NCBI GenBank assembly: GCA_011773785.1
Contig: WVWY01000026.1
Location: 40,668 to 104,667 of the forward strand
Source: Candidatus Nitrosomaritimum khambatensis
Lineage (GTDB): Archaea > Thermoproteota > Nitrososphaeria > Nitrososphaerales > Nitrosopumilaceae
Direction of reading: 5' to 3'
Length of the DNA: 64,000 nucleotides
Part shown: one piece after another, positions 28,927 through 37,970 of the stretch
How the letters are laid out: the number at the start of each line of letters is the position of its first letter
Position numbering within the stretch: the first letter of the stretch is position 1
The notes under the pieces: generated by a model
Seen by the model: only the letters and a program-made list of their open reading frames with translations
Database searches by the model: none
Told to the model about the DNA's origin: nothing
Made by a program: the position numbers and the translations under genes

Positions 28927-29298
28927 GTGGAAATACCCCCAGAGAAAAAATACATTGCATTGAAAACTTTTAAAAAAAATGGTGATGGAGTGGTAACTCC
29001 CGTTTGGTATGTAAAAGAAGAAAATTCGTTATGGGTAACAACTAGAAAAAAAACAGCAAAAGTCAAAAGAATAAGAAATAACAATAAAGTTCAAATTGCG
29101 ATTTCTGATTTTTCTGGAAATCCCAAAGGTCAGTGGTTTTATGGAATTGCAAAAATAGTGGAAGGAGATGTAGCCAAAAGAGCAATTAGATTGCGAAATA
29201 AAAAATATGGATTCATGTCAAAGGTTGTAAGTCTTTTTAGTTCTTCAAAAGGAGACTATGTTGTTTACCACATTGAAGATGAATTTCAAGATAAATAA
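28927..29298 (+). CDS. PPOX-class flavin/F420-dependent protein; GTG start
   Basis: TPVWYVKEENSLWVTTRKKTAKVKRIRNNNKVQIAISD. Confidence 0.75.
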   Translation: MEIPPEKKYIALKTFKKNGDGVVTPVWYVKEENSLWVTTRKKTAKVKRIRNNNKVQIAISDFSGNPKGQWFYGIAKIVEGDVAKRAIRLRNKKYGFMSKVVSLFSSSKGDYVVYHIEDEFQDK

Positions 29299-29446
29299 AA
29301 TAGAATTAAAATTGTTTAATTTTGTGTTTAACACTCTTTAAGGAAATCCCTTATATTTTGAAAATTTTTATACTGAATTTTCTAAAAGGTTTTCATTCAC
29401 AAAGTAAATTGTCTTTGTATAAATTTTGTAATGTCCTAATGTAATT

Positions 29447-30340
29447 ATGGTTCAAAGTAAAAAACAAAAAATCTGTGACCATTCGCTTTTGATTACAGAT
29501 TTCATCACTGGAGAAATTTCATGTAGTAAATGTGGTATAGTTCAATCTGAAAAAGTCATATCCTTTGGACCAGAGAATTTTGGGCTACAAAATGATGATT
29601 ACCAGGGAGCTGTTAGAACGGGTCAAAAAATTTCATTAAAAATGGCAGATATGGGGTTATCTACATTGATTGAATCCAAAGATAGAGACTCTTCGGGAAA
29701 ATCCCTCTCAATTGATAACAAAAGGGCTTTTCATCGTCTTAGAATGTGGGATAGGAATAGCCGGTTTTCCCTCCAAAACCAATCATATACAAACGCATTT
29801 ACTCTTCTTGATGCAATCAGATCAAAATTGGCACTACCCGATCATGTTGTTGAAAAAACAGCATATCTTTTTCGTAAAGCCTATCAAAAGAAGCTACTAC
29901 CCGGGAGATCAAATCATGTCATATTATGTGCATCTCTTTATCTGGCATGTAGAATTACCGAGACTCCAAGAACTTTATCTGATATTGCCCAAGCAGGCGG
30001 AGTAAAAAAGAAGACAATACAAAGAGGATATAGATTTCTTTCAAGGGAACTTGACACATATGCAAAATCGTATAATCCTTGTGAATTTGTTTCTAGGATT
30101 TCAAATGAAGTAAAAATATCTGAGCGTTCCAAAATTTACGCTAGAGAAATTCTGGAGATAGGAGTAGAAAAAGGAATAACGGAGGGAAAGCATCCAATGG
30201 CCATGGCAGCGGCAGCTGTTTACTTGGCCGTTCAAAAAAATAATGAAAACATAACACAAGCAAAAATATCTCTTGCTGCAGGTATAAGTGCCGTAACGAT
30301 AAGAAATAGAGTTAAGGAATTAATGGTGTTAGAAAATTAA
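29447..30340 (+). CDS. tfb: Transcription initiation factor IIB paralog 2 (TFB)
   Basis: Zinc ribbon + two cyclin folds, colinear with 16801..17703 product. Confidence 0.9.
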   Translation: MVQSKKQKICDHSLLITDFITGEISCSKCGIVQSEKVISFGPENFGLQNDDYQGAVRTGQKISLKMADMGLSTLIESKDRDSSGKSLSIDNKRAFHRLRMWDRNSRFSLQNQSYTNAFTLLDAIRSKLALPDHVVEKTAYLFRKAYQKKLLPGRSNHVILCASLYLACRITETPRTLSDIAQAGGVKKKTIQRGYRFLSRELDTYAKSYNPCEFVSRISNEVKISERSKIYAREILEIGVEKGITEGKHPMAMAAAAVYLAVQKNNENITQAKISLAAGISAVTIRNRVKELMVLEN

Positions 30341-30345
30341 TGAAA

Positions 30346-30383
30346 TTGGCACTAGCACCCATAATTATCACTAGTTAAATATC
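30346..30383 (+). promoter_or_regulatory. Regulon promoter of 30404 gene
   Basis: TTGGCACTAG-N11-ATCACTAG-TTAAATATC. Confidence 0.8.
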
Positions 30384-30403
30384 ACAATAGCATAATTACG
30401 GTC

Positions 30404-30787
30404 ATGACAGCACTAGTTGAAAAAGTCGTGATACAGCAGCCCAAGTTAGAACCATATTTTTATCAATTCTTTCAGGATGTTGTGAATACCATGCCAAAGG
30501 TGGATCCTGATCTTCTAATTAGAGTAATGATGTTTCAGGTTAACCTAAAAAAATATCCAGGACCAGATATTCCTCACGTAAATCTCTATGTGAGATACCG
30601 AGAAGGCGTAGATCTTCACCAAAAGCAAGAAGAGGGTCGTGACACGTACCCATTTGAAGTAACCACAAGCAGGTGGGGAGATGGAGTGATCTTTTCAGGT
30701 TTGATGAGTATTGGGACTGTTGAATCTGTATGTTCAGACCCCGATATCGTAAAGGTGACAGGCGAGGCTAAGCCTACACATAACTAG
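30404..30787 (+). CDS. Conserved ~125-aa protein of unknown function, paralog of 41547..41909
   Basis: GPDIPHVNLYV.Y.EG.DLH.KQEEGRD.YP.EVT.SRWGDGVIFSGLM shared with paralog. Confidence 0.7.
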   Translation: MTALVEKVVIQQPKLEPYFYQFFQDVVNTMPKVDPDLLIRVMMFQVNLKKYPGPDIPHVNLYVRYREGVDLHQKQEEGRDTYPFEVTTSRWGDGVIFSGLMSIGTVESVCSDPDIVKVTGEAKPTHN

Positions 30788-30797
30788 AATCAAAAGT

Positions 30798-30836
30798 TTG
30801 GCACTAGGGGTAGTTTTTACCCCTCCATTATATTTT
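30798..30836 (+). promoter_or_regulatory. Regulon promoter of 30864 gene
   Basis: TTGGCACTAG, 27 bp to ATTATATTTT. Confidence 0.65.
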
Positions 30837-30863
30837 GTGAATTCCTATATACATTGAGGTAAA

Positions 30864-31184
30864 ATGCAAAAACCAGTATACACTCAATCAAAGTCCCCAA
30901 CGATTAAGATTATGGCCTTAATAGCTGGAGGACTTGCTGTGGTTCTGCTTTTTACAATAACACCATGGAATTTGGTTCCAACAGAAGTAACAGAAGACGT
31001 AACAGTCTTGGCAATTACAAAACACGGTTGTGTTGGCGAATCAAAACTAGGTGTAAGTGTGATAGTCCCAGAATGCACAGCAAAAGTAGGCGAAGTGGTT
31101 TCAGCCACATTCAAAGTTCCTGCGATGGAAGTCAATGGATTCTATGACAAAATTCAAGGGAAATTAATAATGGTTGAACCATGA
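30864..31184 (+). CDS. Small membrane-anchored protein (cupredoxin-like possible)
   Basis: N-terminal TM, 106 aa; behind regulon promoter. Confidence 0.55.
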   Translation: MQKPVYTQSKSPTIKIMALIAGGLAVVLLFTITPWNLVPTEVTEDVTVLAITKHGCVGESKLGVSVIVPECTAKVGEVVSATFKVPAMEVNGFYDKIQGKLIMVEP

Positions 31185-31190
31185 ATTTTT

Positions 31191-32555
31191 TTATTTTATT
31201 TCTTTAAAAATTTCTTTTGATTTTTGCGCCTCTATTTTGTGATCTACTATTGGTTTAGGATAGTTAAGATTTGAAGGGAAATTTTTCCATAAATTATGAA
31301 TGACAATTGGAGTTAAGGATTCCAGTTTTGGAATCCATTTTTTTATATACAAACAATCTTTGTCAAATTTCTCTTGCTGTAACCAGGGATTAAAGATTCT
31401 GAAATAGGGGACAGAGTCACAACCTGTAGATGCAGCCCATTGCCAATTTCCGGAATTCACAGCAGGATCATAATCTACTAATTTTTGGGCAAAATACTTC
31501 TCACCTAATTTCCAGTAAATATGAAGATCCTTAGTCAGAAACGATGCCACAATCATTCTGACACGGTTATGCATGAAACCTGTGTGATTTAATTCCTCCA
31601 TGCCTGCATCGACTATTGGAAAGCCAGTTTTGGCATTACACCATGCCTCAAATTTGACCTTAGAACGAGACCATGAAATTTTTTGATATTTTTTCTTAAA
31701 TGACTTTTGTGTAGCAAAAGGAAAATGAAAAGAAATATGATTGAAAAATTCTCTCCAATAAATTTCGCCCATCAGAGTATGATGGGTTCCTAATTTTGAG
31801 AGGATGTAATCGTACGCTTCCCTAATTGAAACTGTTCCAAATCTCAAATGAGAAGATAATCTTGTAGTGAGGGTTATTGGGTAATCTCTTGTTTTGTCAT
31901 AATCTTTGAAGTTATCTAGATTTTTTAGAATTTTTAATCCATTTGAGCGCCCCCCAGGAAATTCAGATTCAACGTTGGGAACTGAAATGGAAAAATCGGA
32001 GATTTTTTCTCTATTAAAATTATTTTTTAATTTCCTTTGGGATTTTCTGACAGGAAATATCCTGGCTTTTTTATAAAATTGAGAATAAATGGTGTAAGGA
32101 TTATTGAGATTTGTTTTAATCTCATTAGGGTTATGTAGTAAAAAGTCCAGGGTACTTGATAGATGTATTTTCAATTCTAAGCACAGTTTATGAATTTCCA
32201 TATCTCGTTTTTTTGAGTAAAATGAAAAATCAGTATTCATGAAAATAGAATCTATATTATGTTCTTCGACGATTTTTTGGATTATTTTTTTGGGGTTTCC
32301 TTTAAAAATTTGTAAAGAGGTTTTTTGGCTTTTTAATTGTTCATTCAAATCTAAAAGAGATTCATTAAGAAAGTTCCATCGAAATTGTGAATCTTTAAAA
32401 TGCTTCAAAAAAAAATCATCATAAATAAAAATTGGAATCACTGTCTTTGAATTTTCAAGTGCTCGGAATAATCCAGTATTGTCCTCTAGGCGTAAGTCAC
32501 GCCTAAAAACAAAAAGAGATTTTTCAAATTTACTGTTTTTTGCATTTCCTGACAA
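31191..32555 (-). CDS. phr: DNA photolyase / cryptochrome family
   Basis: LFVFRRDLRLEDNTGLFRAL; GFMHNRVRMIVASFLTKDL...DYDPAVNSGNWQWAASTG. Confidence 0.95.
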   Translation of the reverse strand: MSGNAKNSKFEKSLFVFRRDLRLEDNTGLFRALENSKTVIPIFIYDDFFLKHFKDSQFRWNFLNESLLDLNEQLKSQKTSLQIFKGNPKKIIQKIVEEHNIDSIFMNTDFSFYSKKRDMEIHKLCLELKIHLSSTLDFLLHNPNEIKTNLNNPYTIYSQFYKKARIFPVRKSQRKLKNNFNREKISDFSISVPNVESEFPGGRSNGLKILKNLDNFKDYDKTRDYPITLTTRLSSHLRFGTVSIREAYDYILSKLGTHHTLMGEIYWREFFNHISFHFPFATQKSFKKKYQKISWSRSKVKFEAWCNAKTGFPIVDAGMEELNHTGFMHNRVRMIVASFLTKDLHIYWKLGEKYFAQKLVDYDPAVNSGNWQWAASTGCDSVPYFRIFNPWLQQEKFDKDCLYIKKWIPKLESLTPIVIHNLWKNFPSNLNYPKPIVDHKIEAQKSKEIFKEIK

Positions 32556-32582
32556 AACTAATCAAATCCATTTTTAACTAAT

Positions 32583-33356
32583 CTAGGCCCAGGAAATAAT
32601 TTTTTTTTCATTATTAGAAAAACCCAAAAACATTCCTAAAGTAATCCTTGGTGTTGGTCCTTGAATCATTGTTACTTCATGATATTGAATAGGGTTGATT
32701 AAAACTAAATCTCCAGGTTCAAGATTTGAAATCTTGCAAGATTTTTCTGAAGTAACAACTTTGGAAGAATACCCAAATTCTATTTTTCGATATTTTTCGT
32801 CAGTTTTTTTCCAATTTTTATTATAGATTACCAAATCACCTCCATGTTCTGATTCTTGTAGGTGTAAAACACATGATAGTTGATAATCAATATTTGAAAT
32901 AGAATATTCTTTTCCTTCATAACCAACATGATCCTTGTGTACAGGTATTGATTTTCCTAATTCATGAATACGAATAACAAAAGGAGAGTATTTTTTACCA
33001 TATTCATTTGCCAAATTTATTTTTGATTCAGGGAAAACCATTTTTAGCATATTGAAAATTCTTTTCGTGGGGTTTTCTTTTTGAGAAAATATTTTCGAAA
33101 ATTTCTTTTGAGTCTTTTTTGCTTGAATAAAATATTCCATCTTGTTTGTTGCATAAGACATCAAAAAGGGTCCAATGTGTTTTAGATTTTTCTTTTGGTA
33201 GTCTCCAGGGGCGGTCATTATTTTATTGACTATAGAATGGCAACTCTTTTTATCATAAAATCCCTTCAAAATTATTGCAGGAACGTCACTTGAAATGAGA
33301 GATTGGCAATTTACTCTATGTAAATCAGATTTTTGAACTATGAGTGGGGCCCACAC
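32583..33356 (-). CDS. 2OG-Fe(II) oxygenase (prolyl-4-hydroxylase-like)
   Basis: PVHKDHVG (HxD), LVLINPIQYHEVTMIQGPTPRITLG (distal H and R). Confidence 0.75.
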   Translation of the reverse strand: MWAPLIVQKSDLHRVNCQSLISSDVPAIILKGFYDKKSCHSIVNKIMTAPGDYQKKNLKHIGPFLMSYATNKMEYFIQAKKTQKKFSKIFSQKENPTKRIFNMLKMVFPESKINLANEYGKKYSPFVIRIHELGKSIPVHKDHVGYEGKEYSISNIDYQLSCVLHLQESEHGGDLVIYNKNWKKTDEKYRKIEFGYSSKVVTSEKSCKISNLEPGDLVLINPIQYHEVTMIQGPTPRITLGMFLGFSNNEKKIISWA

Positions 33357-33640
33357 TAATACCCACCCACGCCGGAATGGGAAACTTTCGCCAGAAGAGT
33401 TCCTTCCTCTCTTCTATCTACTTCGCATTTTAGAAATGCATCTTTAATACATTCTTGGAGAGTTTCAGGTGCCCATTCTTGTTGATTGTGAGGAAAACCT
33501 GGTAAATCGGCAGAGGTGATTTTTATTTTTTCAGAGTCTGAGTAATTTTCCTTGTTTCCATTTTTTCTATGAGTGACGTTTAGAACAAAAGAATCTTTTG
33601 TGAGTACTTGTGACCCATTCCCCCAAATTATATCTGTCAT
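33356..33640 (-). CDS. Conserved hypothetical, first gene of the photolyase operon
   Basis: Overlaps downstream start; leaderless ATG. Confidence 0.55.
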   Translation of the reverse strand: MTDIIWGNGSQVLTKDSFVLNVTHRKNGNKENYSDSEKIKITSADLPGFPHNQQEWAPETLQECIKDAFLKCEVDRREEGTLLAKVSHSGVGGY

Positions 33641-33661
33641 AAATTGATATTATTTTTTTAA

Positions 33662-33701
33662 GATATTAATTATATCATTAAACTAAATTTTTTGGCACTA
33701 G
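33662..33701 (-). promoter_or_regulatory. Inverted-box promoter of photolyase operon
   Basis: CTAGTGCCAA at -31..-22 from ATTAATATC; leaderless. Confidence 0.55.
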
Positions 33702-33717
33702 GAATTCTAATTGATAC

Positions 33718-33849
33718 TTATTTTTGAGAATACCAAAATTTTTTACACGAGTAGCATTGTTTTTTCCACACTACGCTGTTATTCTCTTTTACCATCTCAA
33801 TATTTCCATAATTACGAGACCCGCATGTAGGGCAACCCTCATCTTTCAT
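33718..33849 (-). CDS. 43-aa zinc-ribbon protein (MKDEGCPTCGSRNYGNIEMVKENNSVVWKKQCYSCKKFWYSQK)
   Basis: Own translation; CPTC/CYSC; starts 2 bp after upstream gene. Confidence 0.6.
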   Translation of the reverse strand: MKDEGCPTCGSRNYGNIEMVKENNSVVWKKQCYSCKKFWYSQK

Positions 33850-33850
33850 T

Positions 33851-34303
33851 TCAGATATCTTTCATCCTTCTTGTATAATCATAGTTGAAAATTTTTTGAG
33901 GAGTTATTTCAATTGCTACCTCATTTTTTGAATTTTTCTTCAAGAACTTTGTTAATGTTGATTCCTTTTGTCCGAGATACTTGTTCATCAGGAGTTCAAG
34001 TATTTCATTGCCTTTTTCTTGGATGATTTGAGTAATTCCTTCACCACGGGTTCCTTTGTATGGAGGCTTGTCTCCTGCAATTTCAAAAGCGCATTTTGGG
34101 TTATTCTCCAAATATGAAACAATTTTTGCATTACCTTGTGTAGCGCAATAAATCCTTCCATCCAATTGGATATACCAAAGAGAAACCACTGTAGGCATAC
34201 CGTTTGGTTTGATGCATGCCAGCCTTATTGGGATTTTATTGTCTGAAACCATCTCATCGAATTTTGAGTTTTGCAATTCTTGCAATTTTATTGTCCCTCG
34301 CAA
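33851..34303 (-). CDS. PPOX/pyridoxamine 5'-phosphate oxidase-like protein (start possibly internal)
   Basis: IPIRLACIKPNGMPTVVSLWYIQLDGRIYCATQGNAKIVSYLENNPKCAFEI. Confidence 0.8.
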   Translation of the reverse strand: MRGTIKLQELQNSKFDEMVSDNKIPIRLACIKPNGMPTVVSLWYIQLDGRIYCATQGNAKIVSYLENNPKCAFEIAGDKPPYKGTRGEGITQIIQEKGNEILELLMNKYLGQKESTLTKFLKKNSKNEVAIEITPQKIFNYDYTRRMKDI

Positions 34304-34398
34304 ATTCTAATAACAGATTTTGAATAGCAGTAATCACATGACCAATCCTGGAAATTTTTTCTACAGTTTTTGCATTCTTGAATAGTGATTAGACTCAT
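34288..34398 (-). CDS. 36-aa Cys-rich microprotein (MSLITIQECKNCRKNFQDWSCDYCYSKSVIRICEGQ)
   Basis: Own translation; CKNC/CDYC; leaderless behind regulon promoter. Confidence 0.6.
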   Translation of the reverse strand: MSLITIQECKNCRKNFQDWSCDYCYSKSVIRICEGQ

Positions 34399-34417
34399 AG
34401 ACAATTTTGGGTGTTTT

Positions 34418-34455
34418 GATATTTGAATAGTGCTGAGATTATTTTCTAGTGCCAA
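34418..34455 (-). promoter_or_regulatory. Regulon promoter of microprotein/PPOX operon
   Basis: TTGGCACTAG-N11-AGCACTAT-TCAAATATC. Confidence 0.8.
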
Positions 34456-34485
34456 TTGAAGGACTTGGAGTTTGAGTTAAAATAG
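34446..34485 (+). promoter_or_regulatory. Inverted-box promoter of 34506 gene, shares box with divergent promoter
   Basis: CTAGTGCCAA at -31..-22 from TTAAAATAG. Confidence 0.55.
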
Positions 34486-34505
34486 TAAAAATGGCAGCAT
34501 AATGC

Positions 34506-35222
34506 ATGAAAAAAGCAATTCTATTTGTTTTTGTTTTAGGCTTTCTTGTCACAACCCCTGCATTTGGACACAAATTGATTACTCATGATGATAGTCATCG
34601 CAGTCTGGAAACTGCATTGGTAATACCTGATCATAAAATTTCATGGGCCATTTATGAGAATCTTGATACAGGAGATACAAAATTCTATACTTTTGAAGCA
34701 AAGAAAGGGGATTCTTTCTATGCAAGCATTGTAGTTCCAAAGATCCAGGGGCTAGAAGAATACTCTCCAACTTTAATTCTAATGGACCCACGAACAATAC
34801 AAAGTTCCAATGAGGCTAACGAGGGTCTATTATCTACAGAAAAATTTCTTTATGAAGGGTCATATCCTGGAAGAGAGTTTTACGAACCCTTTGGACAGGT
34901 TACTTACTGGGAAAGACAAGAAGTTAAACTAACCATTCCTTCGGACGGCCAATATTATATCATAGTAGTGGATGAAAAAAATCAATCTGGAAAATATAGC
35001 CTTGCAGTTGGAACTATAGAAGATTTTTCCGGAAGTGATTTTGTCACAATTCTACCTCAAGCATGGTTTGAGACTAAAATTTTTGTAAATGATTACTCAG
35101 CAATAGGAATATTCTTCTTTGTACTCGCTTTACTAATTTTAGTTCCTATATTTCTCATAATTAGAAGAATGAGAAATAAAAAAGGAGTGATGACGATTAA
35201 AGAAAATAATCCAAAATATTGA
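34506..35222 (+). CDS. Secreted protein with C-terminal TM anchor
   Basis: Signal peptide, C-terminal TM plus basic tail. Confidence 0.65.
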   Translation: MKKAILFVFVLGFLVTTPAFGHKLITHDDSHRSLETALVIPDHKISWAIYENLDTGDTKFYTFEAKKGDSFYASIVVPKIQGLEEYSPTLILMDPRTIQSSNEANEGLLSTEKFLYEGSYPGREFYEPFGQVTYWERQEVKLTIPSDGQYYIIVVDEKNQSGKYSLAVGTIEDFSGSDFVTILPQAWFETKIFVNDYSAIGIFFFVLALLILVPIFLIIRRMRNKKGVMTIKENNPKY

Positions 35223-35376
35223 TTATAGAAATAGAAAAACCGTTTATTACATAAAAAACAAAAAACTTTTCAGAAAAACAATTGAAAAAGAGTTTTCAAA
35301 ATTATTCAAGAAAAATTTTGAATGATAAAGGCGGGGTTTAAGATCAATAATGAAATACGATATTAGGTTTTCTAGT

Positions 35377-35469
35377 TTAATCAAATTCGTCGTGGTTGGT
35401 GCAAAGACATCCTGGGTCTCGTATTTTTGAAGAGGCACACGCGCATTCTTTACAACAACCGTATTTCAA
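35377..35469 (-). CDS. 30-aa Cys-rich microprotein (MKYGCCKECACASSKIRDPGCLCTNHDEFD), TTG start
   Basis: Own translation; six Cys; TATA-like element suitably placed for leaderless TTG. Confidence 0.35.
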   Translation of the reverse strand: MKYGCCKECACASSKIRDPGCLCTNHDEFD

Positions 35470-35568
35470 TTCCAGTTCTGAATTTAGTAATGATATAATA
35501 AAATAAATTAGTTGTTCATTATGAACCACATTTGAGTAACTTGATCGAATTGAAAAAATACAATCAAC

Positions 35569-36078
35569 TCATTTAGAGTTGATTTTTGGGCTTTGTTGGA
35601 GTAATTCCTTTTTCAACAAAATTGGAATGCTGTAAAAGGTTGCCAGCGCAATTGCATCAGATGCCCTGAAATTTCTCAAAACAAGTCCTTTTTTTCCTGT
35701 AAAGTATAGATTTGCTCTTAGTGCATGCCCGCTAACAAAGATCCTTACTTTGACAAGTAAAAGCTCAGCGTTTTCACAGATTTGCTCAACCAGATTGTAG
35801 ATTGTAGGAAGTTCATCTAGCCTACCTTGTTGAAAATCAGATATGCTTTTTGCAGTTTCAGCAGAAAATGCAGACATTGGAAACTCTTTTCCATCTTGAG
35901 TTTTGAGCAATAAGGCACCCTGGCCTAATTCTGTAATCCCTATTTTGTCGATTGTGACTACTTCACAGTCCTCATCAAGGTCTGTTATATTGACTACTGG
36001 TTGATTTGAGATCTTTGGTTTTGTTTTAGAAAAGAACCGATTCAAACCAGAATCTTTTAGAATTTTTGATATGTTCAT
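35569..36078 (-). CDS. Bifunctional nuclease family (DUF151) protein
   Basis: RNFRASDAIALATFYSIPILLKKELL. Confidence 0.75.
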   Translation of the reverse strand: MNISKILKDSGLNRFFSKTKPKISNQPVVNITDLDEDCEVVTIDKIGITELGQGALLLKTQDGKEFPMSAFSAETAKSISDFQQGRLDELPTIYNLVEQICENAELLLVKVRIFVSGHALRANLYFTGKKGLVLRNFRASDAIALATFYSIPILLKKELLQQSPKINSK

Positions 36079-36165
36079 AATTTGGATATAAATTGCAATT
36101 TTATTCTTTTATACCCTCGGTATTTTTGGAGTAAATTCTAAGAAAAGTGTATCTATGATGAGAGG

Positions 36166-37410
36166 ATGTTAAAATCGATGACAAAAGGAATTGTTGTGTT
36201 TTTTATAATACTAGTTTTTTCAATTTCCTTTAACAGTAGTTTTTCATCTCCTGAAATCGATGATGAGGTCATAGTGGCTTTTGAAAAGACAGAATCAAAT
36301 CCAATCCCAGACTGGTTAAACAATAACTTGCGATGGTATTTAGAAGGACAAATTTCTCAAACCGAACTACTTACTTCGATTAATTGGCTTTTAGATAACA
36401 ACTACATGCATCTTTCCGATAAAGCTGCAAAAGAGGTAGAAGATATGAGAAGCGAAATAAATTTTCTTAAGCAACAATTAGAGGATGCAGGAATTTCCAC
36501 TCCAAATCTTTTGGAGGCAAGAAAGGGGACAAACGAATCATCGGCAATTTCAACCCTTAGAGTCGCCACCATAGAAATTCCCTCAATGAATGGAGAAAAT
36601 TACAAAATTTTAATGACTTATGGAGAAGGGACAGACATTGAATCATTAATTCAGTATGTGTTAAGGGAGGCATATATGGAAACTAGTGAGGATTTAGAAT
36701 TTTATTCCGAAAAGGTTCAACATTTTAATGACCTAAAGTCAGCCATATCTGCAAATCCAGATATATTTAATCCAGATTTCATCAATCCCGAAATTAGTCC
36801 TTCAGAAGCAACTTCATCTCAAGTTGGCCCCTCCCAATCCAAAGTTCTGATAATGGCCAGTTCAGCAGATTTTGAATTGGCTAAAACAATTGTAAAGGAA
36901 ATAATGAGAAAGGGAGGAACAACTACGGCTTGGGAGGAGGGAATCATATCCTTTGAAAATTCACAAACCACTGACAGTGTTGTTGATGATTTACAGGGAA
37001 TAGTTGTTTTATGTAATAATGAAATTGATAAACAGACCCAGCAAATTGATGCTGAATTAAAAATAATAGAACAGTGGCTTCAAAGCATCTCTGAGGAACA
37101 TGAATCAAATTATGATGATGCAGAAAGATTGACAAGTGGAGACACTTCCGAATCGTCTTCACAATACAGAGAATCAGATCTTGAATTTATTACTCGGAAT
37201 TTGGCAAGCATTGATCAAAAAATAAATTCTCTACAAACAGGGGTTAAAGTATTAGAGGAAAAAATCTCAACTTTAGGAGACGATGCAGAGTTAGCAAACA
37301 TTGATTTACAAAATGCACTTCAAAAACAACAACAAACTCTTCAAACAATGTCAAACGTGTCAAAAGCACTTCATGACACTGCAATGTCTGTAATTCGTAA
37401 AATTGGATGA
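36166..37410 (+). CDS. Secreted coiled-coil protein with one PDWLNNNLRWYLEG repeat
   Basis: Signal peptide; repeat related to that in 18002..18880. Confidence 0.6.
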   Translation: MLKSMTKGIVVFFIILVFSISFNSSFSSPEIDDEVIVAFEKTESNPIPDWLNNNLRWYLEGQISQTELLTSINWLLDNNYMHLSDKAAKEVEDMRSEINFLKQQLEDAGISTPNLLEARKGTNESSAISTLRVATIEIPSMNGENYKILMTYGEGTDIESLIQYVLREAYMETSEDLEFYSEKVQHFNDLKSAISANPDIFNPDFINPEISPSEATSSQVGPSQSKVLIMASSADFELAKTIVKEIMRKGGTTTAWEEGIISFENSQTTDSVVDDLQGIVVLCNNEIDKQTQQIDAELKIIEQWLQSISEEHESNYDDAERLTSGDTSESSSQYRESDLEFITRNLASIDQKINSLQTGVKVLEEKISTLGDDAELANIDLQNALQKQQQTLQTMSNVSKALHDTAMSVIRKIG

Positions 37411-37478
37411 GACAACTTGGAAATTTACTCTAGGCCTTTACTCAATATGATTAGGTGTGAAATAAGTCAAAACAAAAA

Positions 37479-37778
37479 TTAATTCCAAAATCCAAAATTA
37501 CTTTTCATATCTTTAAGAGATTTTTTTGAAATTTTTAGATTCTCTGGAAAACTAAATCTTAAATGATCAACTATCAAATTTGGGTATTTTTGGCATAACA
37601 GTCTCAAATCCCAGCAGGGAAAGAAGAAATGAAAGCACAGCAGACGTGGCCCTCTATCTTTATCACGCATGATTATTAGTCTGGAGATTTCATCCCCAAT
37701 TTCACTTTGGCAAGTATCGCACACATGTCTTTGGCTTTTATTAAAAACAGGGGATGGGGAAAGAGAATTTAGAGTCAT
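37479..37778 (-). CDS. Small zinc-ribbon hypothetical protein
   Basis: CDTCQSEIGDE. Confidence 0.45.
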   Translation of the reverse strand: MTLNSLSPSPVFNKSQRHVCDTCQSEIGDEISRLIIMRDKDRGPRLLCFHFFFPCWDLRLLCQKYPNLIVDHLRFSFPENLKISKKSLKDMKSNFGFWN

Positions 37779-37970
37779 TAATTTGTCTCGATTTTATTAT
37801 TTGGTAGGTTTTTCTACTGACTTTTTTTGTATGTAATTAGTAAGTAAATCCGTATAGATTTGATCAAGATGGTTAGAAATCAGTCGGCTTTTATACATCA
37901 TAACTTATGGAAATTTTTATAGATTTAAGAACTGCGTTTACAAAGTAGTACAAATGATTTTGAAAAAAAT

